This document shows, piece by piece, positions 1 to 9,650 of a stretch of DNA of 64,000 nt. The stretch spans positions 62,001 to 126,000 of the forward strand of contig NZ_JAMOIC010000003.1 of the NCBI RefSeq assembly GCF_024448895.1. Reading direction: 5' to 3'. This stretch comes from Stutzerimonas stutzeri (GTDB lineage: Bacteria; Pseudomonadota; Gammaproteobacteria; Pseudomonadales; Pseudomonadaceae). How positions within the stretch are numbered: position 1 is the stretch's first letter; each line of letters starts with the position of its first letter. The notes below the pieces were generated by a model. That model searched no databases and was not told the origin of the DNA. It saw only the letters and a program-made list of their open reading frames with translations. Position numbers and translations under genes: made by a program.

Positions 1-1
1 G

Positions 2-883
2 CAGGCCATGGCGGCCGGCGAGCGCGTTGTGCTGCCGCAGGTTGGATTGTTTGCCGACGGTGTTGCCGTAGCCCAGATCGGCCTGCACACCTTCGATATC
101 TGCAAGGATTACGTCGACGAGGTGATCACCGTCAGCACCGACGAAATCTGCGCTGCGATCAAGGATATCTACGACGACACCCGCTCGATAACCGAGCCGG
201 CGGGCGCGCTGGCGGTGGCCGGGATCAAGCGTTATGTGGAGCGCGAGGGCATCGAGGGTCAGGTGCTTGTCGGTATCGACTCCGGTGCCAATGTGAATTT
301 TGACCGCTTGCGCCATGTGGCTGAGCGCGCCGAGCTGGGCGAAAAGCGCGAGGCGATCATCGCCGTGACAATCCCCGAGGAGCCCGGCAGCTTCAAGGCG
401 TTCTGCGAGGCCATCGGCAAGCGCCAGATCACCGAATTCAACTACCGCTACCATCAGGACCGCGAAGCGCACATCTTCGTTGGCGTGCAGACCCATCCGG
501 AGAACGACCCGCGCGCGGCACTGGTTGAGGGGCTAAGGGCCAAAGGTTTTCCGGTGCTGGATCTCACCGATAACGAGCTTGCCAAGCTCCACACCCGGCA
601 CATGGTGGGCGGGCATGCTTCCGGCGTCAGCGACGAGGTGGTCTACCGCTTCGAGTTTCCCGAGCGGCCGGGTGCGCTGTTCAACTTTCTGAATAACCTG
701 GGCGGGCGCTGGAACATCTCGATGTTCCACTACCGCAACCACGGTGCGGCGGATGGCCGGGTGGTCGCCGGCCTGCAGGTGCCGGCCGAGGAGCGTCACC
801 TTTTACCCGCCGCGCTGGACAAGATCGGCTACCGCTACTGGGATGAAACCGACAATCCTGCCTACCAACTGTTTCTCGGCTGA
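2..883 (+). CDS. ilvA: Threonine ammonia-lyase (biosynthetic), 3' part
   Basis: This is the C-terminal part of biosynthetic threonine dehydratase, the PLP enzyme that makes 2-oxobutanoate from threonine for isoleucine synthesis. The frame is open to the window edge, so the start and the PLP-lysine region are missing. What remains is the end of the catalytic domain followed by two ACT-like regulatory domains, one opening with REAIIAVTIPEEPGSF and one with VVYRFEFPERPGALF. Both carry the E-x-PG-x-(F/L) start typical of the isoleucine/valine-binding domains. Two ACT modules mark the IlvA type, not the short catabolic TdcB. Feedback inhibition by isoleucine is family knowledge. The DUF2269 gene follows after 21 bp. 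Confidence 0.95.
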   Translation, partial: QAMAAGERVVLPQVGLFADGVAVAQIGLHTFDICKDYVDEVITVSTDEICAAIKDIYDDTRSITEPAGALAVAGIKRYVEREGIEGQVLVGIDSGANVNFDRLRHVAERAELGEKREAIIAVTIPEEPGSFKAFCEAIGKRQITEFNYRYHQDREAHIFVGVQTHPENDPRAALVEGLRAKGFPVLDLTDNELAKLHTRHMVGGHASGVSDEVVYRFEFPERPGALFNFLNNLGGRWNISMFHYRNHGAADGRVVAGLQVPAEERHLLPAALDKIGYRYWDETDNPAYQLFLG

Positions 884-904
884 CCAGCCGTACCGCGAGG
901 ATCG

Positions 905-1345
905 ATGGAACACTATCAGCTGCTGAATATCGTCCATGCCGCACTGGCAATTCTGTTAACGCTCGGGCTGATCGCCCACATCGTCATGCTCTGGAAAGCC
1001 TGGCGGCGTGCCGACCCAGCTGTCCTGCAACAGAAGCTGCGCCGGACTCGGCTGATGTCGCTGCCATTGCTTGCGGTGTTTGCGCTGCTGCTCCCGGTGA
1101 CAGGTTGGTGGCTGGCGCATCTGGCAGGCTTTCCGCTTGGCCAGCTGTGGTTGCTGGCCAGCTCGATTCTGTTTCTTGTGCTGGTGCCGCTCGGGCTGCT
1201 GCTCGGTGGCCGGCTGCGCGCCTGGCAGGCGTTAGGCGATACCCCGGCACCGGCTCGGCTCCCACGCTTTGCGCTGGTGTACGCCGGGCTGATCCTGCTG
1301 ATCCTGATCGTCATCATGGGGCTGATGGGCGCCAAGCCGGTCTAG
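905..1345 (+). CDS. DUF2269-like integral membrane protein
   Basis: A 146-residue inner-membrane protein of unknown function. Four hydrophobic segments are visible, at about residues 8-30, 49-70, 78-100 and 122-142, joined by short Arg-rich loops such as KAWRRADP, which puts the basic loops on the cytoplasmic side. The overall pattern fits the DUF2269 family of predicted membrane proteins; I base this on the layout and not on a diagnostic motif. It lies 21 bp after ilvA and may be read with it. No catalytic residues stand out. Confidence 0.7.
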   Translation: MEHYQLLNIVHAALAILLTLGLIAHIVMLWKAWRRADPAVLQQKLRRTRLMSLPLLAVFALLLPVTGWWLAHLAGFPLGQLWLLASSILFLVLVPLGLLLGGRLRAWQALGDTPAPARLPRFALVYAGLILLILIVIMGLMGAKPV

Positions 1346-1382
1346 TCACATCCGTAGTCATCTACCAGCCTGCGGCGACTGG

Positions 1383-2036
1383 TCAGCGCAGGCTGATAAC
1401 GCTCCAGCCACGCTGCAGGGCGATTTCCCTTAGCGTCGCGTCGGGATCGACCGCAACCGGATGGCTGACCCGCTCCAGCAGCGGCAGGTCGTTGCATGAA
1501 TCGCTATAGAAGTAGCTGTCATCCAGACTCTGGTCGTTCTCCTGCAGCCAGCGTTCGATCCGCGTGACCTTGCCTTCCTGAAAGCATGGGACGTCCGTGA
1601 GGCGACCGGTGTAGCGTCCGTCCTGCATCTCGCATTCGGTGGCCAGCAGGGTATCCACGCCGAGGCGCTTCGCGATCGGCCCGGTGATGAAGCGATTGGT
1701 AGCGGTGATGATCACCACACGGTCGCCTGCCTCATGATGCTGGCGCACCAGCGCCTCACCCTTGGCCAGCACGATGGGTTCGATATGGTCGCGCATGAAT
1801 TCGGCATGCCATTGGGCAAGCTGAGCCATCTCGCTGCGACCGAGCAGCTCCTGACAGAAGTTCTGATACGCCGCGACGTCCAGCTCGCCGGCCAGGTAGT
1901 CCTGATAGAAAGCATCGTTGCGCGCGCGATAGGCATCGGCTTCTACCAGGCCGCGCTGGCAGAGAAATTCGCCCCAGGCATGGTCGCTGTCGCCGGCCAG
2001 TAGGGTGTTGTCGAGATCGAAAAGAGCCAGGCGCAC
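1383..2036 (-). CDS. HAD-IB family phosphatase (SerB-like)
   Basis: A 217-residue haloacid dehalogenase-type hydrolase of the phosphoserine phosphatase-like (IB) subfamily. Motif I is FDLDNTLL near the N-terminus, with the nucleophile and acid/base aspartates. Motif II is VIITATN, followed by the conserved K in GKVTRIERW, and motif IV is [11 protein letters not shown]. The helical cap lies between motifs I and II. The GTG at 2036 is preferred because GAGGAA lies six bases upstream and the protein then opens [10 protein letters not shown], the usual length for pseudomonad orthologues; an ATG at 2072 would add 12 residues. It is divergent from rppH, as in P. aeruginosa. The substrate is unknown. 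Confidence 0.85.
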   Translation of the reverse strand: MRLALFDLDNTLLAGDSDHAWGEFLCQRGLVEADAYRARNDAFYQDYLAGELDVAAYQNFCQELLGRSEMAQLAQWHAEFMRDHIEPIVLAKGEALVRQHHEAGDRVVIITATNRFITGPIAKRLGVDTLLATECEMQDGRYTGRLTDVPCFQEGKVTRIERWLQENDQSLDDSYFYSDSCNDLPLLERVSHPVAVDPDATLREIALQRGWSVISLR

Positions 2037-2214
2037 GCTGCGTTCCTCGGGCGATGAAAGAAGGCGAAGCATAGCGGGAATACCCAGTGGATGGCAGTCG
2101 CCAAGCGCTTGTGCCGGCCGCAGTCCGGGTAGATCAATGGCTTTGCCCTGCGCTTTCTGCTTTTCGCGTTTTTGTGGAACAATGCCGCGACATGCGTTTG
2201 CGAGGTTGTATGCC

Positions 2215-2694
2215 GTGATCGACTCCGATGGTTTTCGCCCCAATGTCGGCATCATCCTGACCAATGATGTCGGGCAGGTGCTTTGGGCCCGGCGGATTAA
2301 TCAGGATGCCTGGCAATTTCCGCAGGGCGGCATCAACCCGCGCGAGACGCCGGAAGAAGCGCTCTACCGTGAACTCAACGAAGAAGTCGGCCTGGAACAG
2401 CAGGATGTGAAAATCCTCGCCTGCACCCGGGGCTGGTTGCGCTATCGTCTGCCGCAGCGCCTGGTTCGTACCCATAGCCAGCCGCTGTGCATCGGTCAGA
2501 AACAGAAATGGTTCCTGCTGCGCCTTACCGGGGCCGAAGACCGTGTACGCATGGATCTCACCGGCAAGCCCGAGTTCGATGGCTGGCGCTGGGTCAGTTA
2601 CTGGTATCCGCTGGGTCAGGTGGTTACCTTCAAGCGCGAGGTTTATCGTCGCGCCTTAAAAGAACTCGCTCCGCGCCTACTGGCGCGGGACTGA
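2215..2694 (+). CDS. rppH: RNA pyrophosphohydrolase RppH
   Basis: A Nudix hydrolase of 159 residues that removes pyrophosphate from the 5' triphosphate of mRNA and so opens it to RNase E decay. The Nudix box is complete, running from [13 protein letters not shown] into [10 protein letters not shown]. The N-terminal [14 protein letters not shown] is the typical RppH opening. A GTG start at 2215 with GAGG at 2202-2205 gives the family's normal length; upstream in-frame codons would add an unrelated Arg/Ser-rich extension. ptsP follows after 19 bp, the classic rppH-ptsP pair of gammaproteobacteria. Confidence 0.95.
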   Translation: MIDSDGFRPNVGIILTNDVGQVLWARRINQDAWQFPQGGINPRETPEEALYRELNEEVGLEQQDVKILACTRGWLRYRLPQRLVRTHSQPLCIGQKQKWFLLRLTGAEDRVRMDLTGKPEFDGWRWVSYWYPLGQVVTFKREVYRRALKELAPRLLARD

Positions 2695-2713
2695 CGGGAG
2701 AAAGCCCCTGAGC

Positions 2714-4987
2714 ATGCTCGGCACGCTGCGCAAGATCGTCCAGGAAGTGAACGCCGCCAAGGACCTCAAGGCGGCCTTGGGCATTATCGTGCTGAGAGTT
2801 CGGGAGGCCATGGGCAGCCAGGTCTGCTCGGTCTATCTGCTCGATCCTGAATCCGGACGCTTCGTCCTGATGGCCACCGAGGGCCTCAACAAGAAGGCCA
2901 TCGGCAAGGTCAGCATGGCGCCCAACGAGGGCCTGGTTGGCCTGGTGGGTACCCGCGAGGAGCCGCTCAATCTCGAGCACGCCTCCGAGCACCCTCGCTA
3001 CCGATACTTTGCAGAGACCGGCGAAGAACGCTACGCCTCCTTTCTCGGTGCGCCGATCATCCACCACCGCCGTGTGATGGGCGTACTGGTCATCCAGCAA
3101 AAAGAGCAGCGCCTGTTCGATGAGGGCGAAGAAGCCTTTCTCGTCACCATGAGCGCGCAGCTCGCCGGGGTTATCGCCCATGCCGAGGCGACCGGTTCGA
3201 TCCGAGGCCTTGGCCGACAGGGCAAAGGCATTCAGGAAACCCGCTTTATTGGCATCCCCGGCGCACCCGGCGCGGCTGTGGGCACGGCGGTGGTCGTGTT
3301 GCCGCCTGCTGATCTGGATGTGGTCCCGGACAAGACCGTTACCAACATTCCGGCGGAGCTGGCGCTGTTCGAGGCGGCGCTTGAGGGCGTGCGTGCCGAT
3401 ATGCGCGCGCTCTCGGAGAAGCTGGCGACGCAGATGCGCAAGGAAGAACGCGCGCTGTTCGACGTCTATCTGATGATGCTCGACGACTCTGCGTTGGGCG
3501 GCGAAGTGTCCAAGGTCATCCGCACCGGCCAGTGGGCGCAGGGTGCGTTGCGTCAGGTGGTGAGTGACCACGTCGGCCGTTTCGAAATGATGGACGACGC
3601 CTATCTGCGCGAGCGCGCCTCGGACGTCAAGGACATCGGCCGGCGCTTGCTGAGCTATCTGCAACAGGCCCGCCAGCAGACGCTGACCTATCCGGACAAC
3701 ACCATTCTGGTCAGCGAGGAACTGTCCCCGGCAATGCTCGGCGAGGTGCCGGAAGGCAAGCTGATGGGCATGGTCTCCGTGCTCGGGTCGAGCAACTCGC
3801 ACGTAGCGATCCTCGCGCGCGCCATGGGGATTCCCACGGTGATGGGTGCGGTGGATCTGCCGTATTCCAAGGTCGATGGTATCGAGCTGATCATCGACGG
3901 CACGCGTGGCGAGATCATCACCAATCCTGCCAAGGTGCTGCGTGAGCAATACCTGGTCCTGGCCGAGCAGGAGCGTCAGCTCTCCGAAGGCCTGGACATC
4001 CTGCGTGAGCTGCCTTGCGAAACCACCGACGGCGTGCGCATTCCGCTTTGGGTGAATACCGGCCTGCTGGCCGATGTGGTGCGGGCGCAGGAGCGAGGCG
4101 CCGAAGGCGTCGGCCTGTATCGCACCGAAGTGCCCTTCATGATCAAGGAGCGCTTCCCCAGCGAGAAGGAGCAGATGGCGATCTATCGCGAGCAGCTGCA
4201 AGCCTTCCATCCGCTGCCGGTGACCATGCGCAGCCTCGATATCGGCGGTGACAAAAGCCTGCCGTACTTCCCGATAAAGGAAGAAAACCCCTTCCTCGGC
4301 TGGCGCGGGATACGCGTCACCCTCGATCACCCTGAAATCTTCCTATTGCAGACCCGCGCGATGCTCAAGGCCAGCGCCGGGCTGAACAACCTGCGCATCC
4401 TCCTGCCGATGATTTCCGGCACGCGCGAGCTTGAAGAAGCACTGCACCTGATTCACCGTGCCTGGGGCGAGGTGCGCGACGAAGGCACCGACGTCGAGAT
4501 GCCCCCGGTGGGCGTGATGATCGAGGTGCCGGCTGCGGTCTATCTGACCCGCGAGCTGGCGCGTCAGGTGGACTTCATCTCCGTCGGCTCCAACGACCTG
4601 ACCCAGTACCTGCTCGCGGTTGACCGCAACAACCCTCGGGTGGCCGATCTCTACGACTATCTGCATCCGGCGGTTCTCGAAGCGCTGCAGCGGGTCGTGC
4701 GTGAGTCCCATGAAGAGGGCAAACCGGTCAGCATCTGTGGCGAGATGGCCGGTGACCCCGGTGCAGCCATGCTGCTGCTGGCGATGGGCTTCGACAGTCT
4801 GTCGATGAACGCCACCAACCTGCCAAAGGTGAAGTGGATGCTGCGTCAGATCAGCTCGGTGACGGCCCGCGAGCTGTTGGCCAAGGTGATGGTGATGGAC
4901 AGCCCTCAGGTGATTCGCGCCACGCTGCAGCTGACCCTGCGCAATCTCGGGCTTGATCGCATGGTCAATCCGTCGGCAGCGCTTTAG
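2714..4987 (+). CDS. ptsP: PEP-protein phosphotransferase PtsP (enzyme I-Ntr)
   Basis: Enzyme I of the nitrogen-related PTS. It autophosphorylates from phosphoenolpyruvate and passes phosphate to NPr and then to PtsN. The 757 residues hold an N-terminal GAF domain (about 1-165), the phosphohistidine domain with His363 in SNSHVAILARAMG, and the C-terminal PEP-binding barrel with RTEVPFM, LDIGGDKSL and the active-site Cys675 in CGEMAGDP. GAF senses glutamine in related proteins (family knowledge). The gene sits just after rppH and ends four bases from the convergent NRDE gene. Confidence 0.96.
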   Translation: MLGTLRKIVQEVNAAKDLKAALGIIVLRVREAMGSQVCSVYLLDPESGRFVLMATEGLNKKAIGKVSMAPNEGLVGLVGTREEPLNLEHASEHPRYRYFAETGEERYASFLGAPIIHHRRVMGVLVIQQKEQRLFDEGEEAFLVTMSAQLAGVIAHAEATGSIRGLGRQGKGIQETRFIGIPGAPGAAVGTAVVVLPPADLDVVPDKTVTNIPAELALFEAALEGVRADMRALSEKLATQMRKEERALFDVYLMMLDDSALGGEVSKVIRTGQWAQGALRQVVSDHVGRFEMMDDAYLRERASDVKDIGRRLLSYLQQARQQTLTYPDNTILVSEELSPAMLGEVPEGKLMGMVSVLGSSNSHVAILARAMGIPTVMGAVDLPYSKVDGIELIIDGTRGEIITNPAKVLREQYLVLAEQERQLSEGLDILRELPCETTDGVRIPLWVNTGLLADVVRAQERGAEGVGLYRTEVPFMIKERFPSEKEQMAIYREQLQAFHPLPVTMRSLDIGGDKSLPYFPIKEENPFLGWRGIRVTLDHPEIFLLQTRAMLKASAGLNNLRILLPMISGTRELEEALHLIHRAWGEVRDEGTDVEMPPVGVMIEVPAAVYLTRELARQVDFISVGSNDLTQYLLAVDRNNPRVADLYDYLHPAVLEALQRVVRESHEEGKPVSICGEMAGDPGAAMLLLAMGFDSLSMNATNLPKVKWMLRQISSVTARELLAKVMVMDSPQVIRATLQLTLRNLGLDRMVNPSAAL

Positions 4988-4991
4988 TCCC

Positions 4992-5756
4992 TCACCGACT
5001 TGGGGCTGCGGGCGGCAGGCTGATGTGGCTGTCCCTCAGCGCGCCAGACGGGCCGAAGCTGCGTTCGGTGATCTCTGCTGAGCCATCCGCGCGACGGATC
5101 AACACGGTGCTCGCTCGGGTCCCGTAGTCCGCGCTGGTAATGAAGATGCTGGACAGCCTCTTTTCCCACTCATAGGGCACGCCGGTTTTCGGCAACTGCG
5201 CATCCTCGGCGAGCGCCGGGTCGTTCAACAGCTGCAATAATTCTTCTGCATCAGGTTCGTCCATGTGGCCTTGCATGGCGTCCCGTGCCCGCAGCAGCTT
5301 TGGCCATGGCGAATCCAGCGCGGCGTTGGACAGGCCGTAAAGTCCCGGCCCGAGTTGTTCGGGCACCGCTGCGTGCGAATTCAGGTACCACAGCTCATGC
5401 TCATCGCCGACCAGCAGGTTGAAGCCCGCGTAGTGTTCGAGATGCCCGGCCAGTTCGGTCAGATAGGCGTGAGGGGTTAGCTGGCCGCGTAGATAACGCT
5501 CGGGCAGCTCGCCTCGTGAGCGCGCACCGGTGGGTGTTCCGGGGGCGCGGATGTTGGTCAGCGCGGCGAACCGGCCGGCTGCACCAATCCCAAGCCAGGT
5601 GCCACCGGCCTGCAGATCGCGGCCCGCGACGATATCAGGCGCATCGAGCCAGCGGCCAAGTGCAAGGGTGGGGCGCTCGTAGAATTCGTCACGATTGGCG
5701 GCGACGATCAACGGCAGTTCGTGGTTTGGGCGCCAGGCAAAAACGATCAGACACAT
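4992..5756 (-). CDS. NRDE (TANGO2-like) family protein
   Basis: A 254-residue protein of the NRDE family, named for the conserved Asn-Arg-Asp-Glu seen here in VAANRDEFYERP. It begins MCLIVFAW, with Cys2 available as an N-terminal nucleophile as in Ntn-hydrolase folds. GGTWLGI and LTNIR are also family-typical. The start at 5756 exposes Cys2; an upstream ATG at 5804 would bury it. The eukaryotic relative TANGO2 is linked to haem and lipid handling, but no bacterial function is firmly known. It is convergent with ptsP, four bases apart. Confidence 0.85.
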   Translation of the reverse strand: MCLIVFAWRPNHELPLIVAANRDEFYERPTLALGRWLDAPDIVAGRDLQAGGTWLGIGAAGRFAALTNIRAPGTPTGARSRGELPERYLRGQLTPHAYLTELAGHLEHYAGFNLLVGDEHELWYLNSHAAVPEQLGPGLYGLSNAALDSPWPKLLRARDAMQGHMDEPDAEELLQLLNDPALAEDAQLPKTGVPYEWEKRLSSIFITSADYGTRASTVLIRRADGSAEITERSFGPSGALRDSHISLPPAAPSR

Positions 5757-5912
5757 GCGAGCGTAACCAGCAAAGCGGAACTGCGAGGCTAGACCAAAAC
5801 ACATCGAGGTCGCCAGCCGACGATGCCGTCGGATCGCTTCGGAGGATGGTCAGTCGCTCCGCCATCAAGGCGTTTTCCGCTAACATGCCGCTTTGTTTTT
5901 CTGGATGGTCCG

Positions 5913-6695
5913 ATGGAGTTCGCGCTTTATCTGCTGCTGGGCGGCTTCGCGGGCATCACGGCCGGCCTGTTTGGCGTTGGTGGCGGCTTGCTCATCGTCC
6001 CGGTGCTGGTGTTCAGTTTTACCGCGCAGGGCATCGATCCGCTGATTCTGACTCACCTGGCGGTTGGCACCTCGCTGGCGACCATCGTGTTCACCTCGCT
6101 CAACTCGATCCTTGCGCATCATCGCCAGGGCGCTGTGCGCTGGGCTGTGGTGCGCTGGATGACGCTTGGCATCCTGATCGGCGCGGCGCTTGGAAGCCTT
6201 ACCGCCGCTGCGATTCAGGGGCCGATGCTGCAAAAGATCATTGGTGTGTTCGCCATCGTCATCGCCGTTCAGATGGGCTTTTCCCTGCAGCCGAAATCCA
6301 GCGCAGGGGTGCCGGGCAAGCCTGTGCTGACAGTCGCCGGGATAGTGATTGGCTGGGCCTCGGCAATTTTCGGAATCGGCGGTGGCTCGCTGACCGTGCC
6401 CTTTCTCACCTGGCGCAGCGTTCCGATTCAGCAGGCCGTGGCGACCTCCGCCGCCTGCGGTCTGCCGATTGCCATAGCCGGTGCGTTGAGTTTTGCCGTG
6501 GTTGGCTGGCAGGATGCGCATCTGCCGGAGTGGAGCCTTGGTTTCGTGTATCTGCCGGCGCTGGTCGGCATTGCAATCACCAGTATGTTTTTCGCCCGTA
6601 TCGGCGCGCAGCTCGCGCATCGCCTGTCGCCGCTGATGCTGCGGCGACTGTTCGCGCTGCTGTTGCTGAGCGTCGGTATCAACTTTTTGATCTGA
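5913..6695 (+). CDS. TauE/SafE family membrane transporter
   Basis: A 260-residue polytopic inner-membrane protein of the TauE/SafE (sulfite exporter-like) family. The two internal repeats are recognisable from the glycine-rich [15 protein letters not shown] near the N-terminus and [15 protein letters not shown] in the second half. About eight hydrophobic segments are visible. The start at 5913 gives a hydrophobic N-terminus straight away. lgt starts 10 bp downstream, so the two are probably cotranscribed; the same pairing occurs in P. aeruginosa. The substrate is unknown, and the family name alone does not prove sulfite export. Confidence 0.88.
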   Translation: MEFALYLLLGGFAGITAGLFGVGGGLLIVPVLVFSFTAQGIDPLILTHLAVGTSLATIVFTSLNSILAHHRQGAVRWAVVRWMTLGILIGAALGSLTAAAIQGPMLQKIIGVFAIVIAVQMGFSLQPKSSAGVPGKPVLTVAGIVIGWASAIFGIGGGSLTVPFLTWRSVPIQQAVATSAACGLPIAIAGALSFAVVGWQDAHLPEWSLGFVYLPALVGIAITSMFFARIGAQLAHRLSPLMLRRLFALLLLSVGINFLI

Positions 6696-6705
6696 GGAAA
6701 CCCGG

Positions 6706-7506
6706 ATGCTGCCTTATCCGCAGATAGACCCAGTCGCCGTTTCGCTAGGCCCGCTGCAAATCCACTGGTACGGCCTGATGTACCTGATCGGCATCGGTGG
6801 CGCCTGGCTGTTGGCCTCGCGTCGCCTGCACCGCTTCGACCCGAGCTGGGACAAGGACAAACTGTCCGATCTGGTGTTCTGGGTCGCCATGGGCGTAATC
6901 GTCGGTGGGCGACTGGGCTATGTGTTGTTCTACGATCTGGCCGCTTACATCAATGATCCGACGCTGATCTTCCAGGTGTGGAAAGGCGGCATGTCGTTCC
7001 ATGGCGGATTGATCGGCGTGCTGTTGTGCACCTGGATCTTCGCGCGGCGCAACGGCAAGAAGTTCTTCGAGCTGATGGATTTCATCGCTCCCTTCGTACC
7101 CATCGGGCTGGGTGCGGGCCGCATCGGCAACTTCATCAATGCCGAGCTATGGGGCAAGGCAAGCGATGTGCCCTGGGCGATGGTCTTCCCCACCGACCCG
7201 CAGCAGCTCGCGCGGCACCCCTCGCAGCTCTATCAGTTCGCGCTCGAAGGCGTGGCGCTGTTCGTGATCCTGTGGATCTATTCGAGTAAGCCGCGGCCGA
7301 CCATGGCAGTGTCCGGGCTGTTCGCCGTCTGCTATGGAATCTTCCGCTTCATCGTCGAGTTCGTCCGCGTCCCTGACGCGCAGCTCGGCTACCTGGCGTT
7401 CGGCTGGCTGACCATGGGGCAAGTGCTCTGCGTGCCGATGGTGCTGATCGGCCTCGGCATGATTGCCTGGGGCTATCGCCGCGAGCCGGCCAAGGCATCG
7501 GCCTGA
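6706..7506 (+). CDS. lgt: Prolipoprotein diacylglyceryl transferase
   Basis: Lgt adds diacylglycerol from phosphatidylglycerol to the lipobox cysteine of prolipoproteins, the first step of lipoprotein maturation at the inner membrane. The 266-residue protein shows seven hydrophobic segments, the catalytic-region HGGLIG, and the signature [22 protein letters not shown] and the late [12 protein letters not shown] are also typical. The gene is 10 bp after the TauE/SafE gene and is followed by a strong hairpin before thyA. Confidence 0.97.
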   Translation: MLPYPQIDPVAVSLGPLQIHWYGLMYLIGIGGAWLLASRRLHRFDPSWDKDKLSDLVFWVAMGVIVGGRLGYVLFYDLAAYINDPTLIFQVWKGGMSFHGGLIGVLLCTWIFARRNGKKFFELMDFIAPFVPIGLGAGRIGNFINAELWGKASDVPWAMVFPTDPQQLARHPSQLYQFALEGVALFVILWIYSSKPRPTMAVSGLFAVCYGIFRFIVEFVRVPDAQLGYLAFGWLTMGQVLCVPMVLIGLGMIAWGYRREPAKASA

Positions 7507-7515
7507 TTGGCACCT

Positions 7516-7545
7516 CCGGCTTGTCGCAAGAGCGCGACAAGCCGG
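7516..7545 (+). terminator. 12-bp perfect hairpin between lgt and thyA
   Basis: A perfect 12-bp stem (CCGGCTTGTCGC and its complement) closes a six-base loop, AAGAGC. It starts ten bases after the lgt stop. No T-run follows directly (only TTTT nine bases on), so it could act as a weak or factor-assisted terminator, or protect the lgt transcript 3' end. It is not a member of the REP families elsewhere in the window. Confidence 0.6.
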
Positions 7546-7624
7546 GCGCCGAACTTTTACTATCTGCAGGATTTCTTTCCATCGCGTCCAGGCCCTCGCG
7601 CAGACGCCCGCTTCGAGCCCATCG

Positions 7625-8419
7625 ATGAAACAGTATCTCGACCTGATGCGCCATGTGCGCGAGAACGGCACCTTCAAGAGCGACCGCACCGGCACCGGCA
7701 CCTACAGCGTGTTCGGCCATCAGATGCGCTTCGATCTGGCGGAGGGCTTTCCACTGGTTACCACCAAGAAGTGCCACCTCAAGTCCATCGTCCACGAGCT
7801 GTTGTGGTTCCTTCAGGGTGACACCAACATCAAGTACCTGAAGGAAAACGGCGTACGTATCTGGGACGAGTGGGCCGACGAAAACGGCGAGCTGGGGCCG
7901 GTGTATGGCTACCAGTGGCGCAGCTGGCCGGCACCCAACGGCGAGTCGGTCGACCAGATTGCCAACCTGCTGGCGATGATCAAGAAGAATCCCGATTCAC
8001 GGCGCCTGATTGTCTCGGCCTGGAATCCCACTCTGGTTGACCAGATGGCGCTCCCGCCGTGTCACGCCCTGTTCCAGTTCTACGTCGCCGACGGCAAGCT
8101 CAGCTGCCAGTTGTACCAGCGTTCAGCCGACATCTTCCTCGGCGTACCCTTCAACATCGCCAGCTATGCGCTGCTGACCCTGATGGTCGCGCAGGTTTGC
8201 GATCTGCAGCCAGGCGAGTTCATCTGGAGTGGCGGCGATTGCCACCTGTACGCCAACCACCTGGAGCAGGCTGACCTGCAGCTGACCCGCGAGCCTCTGC
8301 CGCTGCCGACGATGAAGATCAACCCAGAGGTGAAGGATCTGTTCGCCTTCCGCTTTGAGGATTTCGAGCTGGTCGGTTACGAAGCCCATCCGCACATCAA
8401 GGCGCCGGTCGCGGTCTGA
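7625..8419 (+). CDS. thyA: Thymidylate synthase ThyA
   Basis: Folate-dependent thymidylate synthase, which methylates dUMP to dTMP with methylene-tetrahydrofolate. The 264 residues match the short E. coli-type enzyme. Visible signatures are the N-terminal RTGTGT loop that binds dUMP phosphate, the catalytic cysteine in [12 protein letters not shown], and [16 protein letters not shown]. The start at 7625 (MKQYLDLM) is the family start; the frame extends upstream through the hairpin region and that part is not coding. lgt-thyA is a common neighbour pair in gammaproteobacteria. Confidence 0.97.
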   Translation: MKQYLDLMRHVRENGTFKSDRTGTGTYSVFGHQMRFDLAEGFPLVTTKKCHLKSIVHELLWFLQGDTNIKYLKENGVRIWDEWADENGELGPVYGYQWRSWPAPNGESVDQIANLLAMIKKNPDSRRLIVSAWNPTLVDQMALPPCHALFQFYVADGKLSCQLYQRSADIFLGVPFNIASYALLTLMVAQVCDLQPGEFIWSGGDCHLYANHLEQADLQLTREPLPLPTMKINPEVKDLFAFRFEDFELVGYEAHPHIKAPVAV

Positions 8420-8434
8420 CCCGTCCGAGCCAAT

Positions 8435-9511
8435 TCAAGGCGCGCCCAGGTAGCGCTGCAGCACCTGCTGCCATGGGTTGGCGCCGGTAATCTGCAGGAT
8501 TGCCTGGCTGATGGGCTCTCGCAGCGGGCTCTGGCTGGACACGGCAAAGGCGTAGGACTGGTTTTCAAAGGTGCCGGGCAACAAGCGCAGCCCGCCCTGG
8601 CCCAGTTCGCCGTTACGGTATTGCATGATCGGCAGGTCGTAGACCACCGCCTCGGCATCGCCTGATTGCACGGCCAGCATTGCCTGGCTGAGGTCAGGAT
8701 ATCGGCTGGCGCGAATCCGCTGGTTGTCCAGATAGGCCTCGCTGACCGTGCCGGCGACGGTCGCCACGTGGGCACGTCTCAGATCTTCCGGGCCTTGCAG
8801 ACCGCCTTGCAGATTGCCTACCGTCAAAGTAGTCGTCACCGCCGCGGTAAAGGTCGACACCATGATCAGTGCGGCGAACATCCAGATGATCGCGATCAGA
8901 CGCCCGCCAAGGGTGACCGGCGCCTTGTCGCCATAGCCGACAGTGGTCATGGTCACCGCCGCCCACCAGAAGCCATTGCCTACGCCGCGCACGGACGATT
9001 CGCCGAACTGTTCGCTGTTGCGTCGGCGTTCGAACAACCACAGTGCCGCGCCCACCAGCAGGAGCAGCGCCGCCAGACCGACCACCAAACTCAGAAACTG
9101 CCAGGAGAACAATGCCCGCAAAGCGCCCCAGCCGCCGCTGCTCTGTGCAGGCAGTCCGATCGCCAGGCCGGTGCGGTAGAAGGGGTGAGTGAAGTCGATC
9201 AGCTCTTCGCGCTCGGCTGTCATGGTCAGCGCACCGACCACGGCGTCCAGCTGACGGTTCTCCAGCTCCGGCAGTAGCCTGTCGAAGGGCATCGGCAGCA
9301 GCTCGTAGCGATAGCCGTTGCGCTCCGCAATCCGCTGCCACAGTTCGATGCTGATGCCGCTCCAGCTACCGTCGGCCTCCTGAATCACGAAGGGTGGCAC
9401 TTCGGTGATGCCAACGCGCAGTGTCTGCTGAATTTCCTGGGCCGCCGACATGTGGGGCGCCAGTGCCGATGCCATGAGGCAAAGCAGCATTGCAATCAGT
9501 GGTCGGGTCAC
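8435..9511 (-). CDS. Prokaryotic ionotropic glutamate receptor-like channel (GluR0-like)
   Basis: A 358-residue protein in which a periplasmic solute-binding domain is split by a potassium-channel pore. A signal peptide (1-24) is followed by the first ligand lobe (about 30-120), a membrane helix (138-160), a pore loop with the K+ filter TTVGYGDK (189-196), a second helix (202-225) and the second ligand lobe (about 240-355). This is the S1-M1-P-M2-S2 order of Synechocystis GluR0, without the third helix of animal receptors. The lobe sequences (LRVGITEVPPFV, FTHPFYRTGLAI) resemble amino-acid binding proteins. The start is GTG with AGGAG upstream. The ligand is unknown; ion selectivity is inferred from the filter. 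Confidence 0.88.
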   Translation of the reverse strand: MTRPLIAMLLCLMASALAPHMSAAQEIQQTLRVGITEVPPFVIQEADGSWSGISIELWQRIAERNGYRYELLPMPFDRLLPELENRQLDAVVGALTMTAEREELIDFTHPFYRTGLAIGLPAQSSGGWGALRALFSWQFLSLVVGLAALLLLVGAALWLFERRRNSEQFGESSVRGVGNGFWWAAVTMTTVGYGDKAPVTLGGRLIAIIWMFAALIMVSTFTAAVTTTLTVGNLQGGLQGPEDLRRAHVATVAGTVSEAYLDNQRIRASRYPDLSQAMLAVQSGDAEAVVYDLPIMQYRNGELGQGGLRLLPGTFENQSYAFAVSSQSPLREPISQAILQITGANPWQQVLQRYLGAP

Positions 9512-9650
9512 GGTAGCTCCTGCACTTTATTTTTGCCGCAGAGTAGCAAAGCGCCGGCGGGCCTGTGATGTGCAAGGGAGGACAAGGAGTAGCCTCAATG
9601 CCATCTGCGTTGTATAGACTCCAGATCACAGCAGACAGCGAGGGCGGACC

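Noticed and set aside
2630-4330. A 566-residue open frame antisense to ptsP
   Set aside because: PtsP is a clear full-length match in the other strand; long antisense frames are common in high-GC DNA and this one has no domain and a His/Arg/Gln-rich composition.
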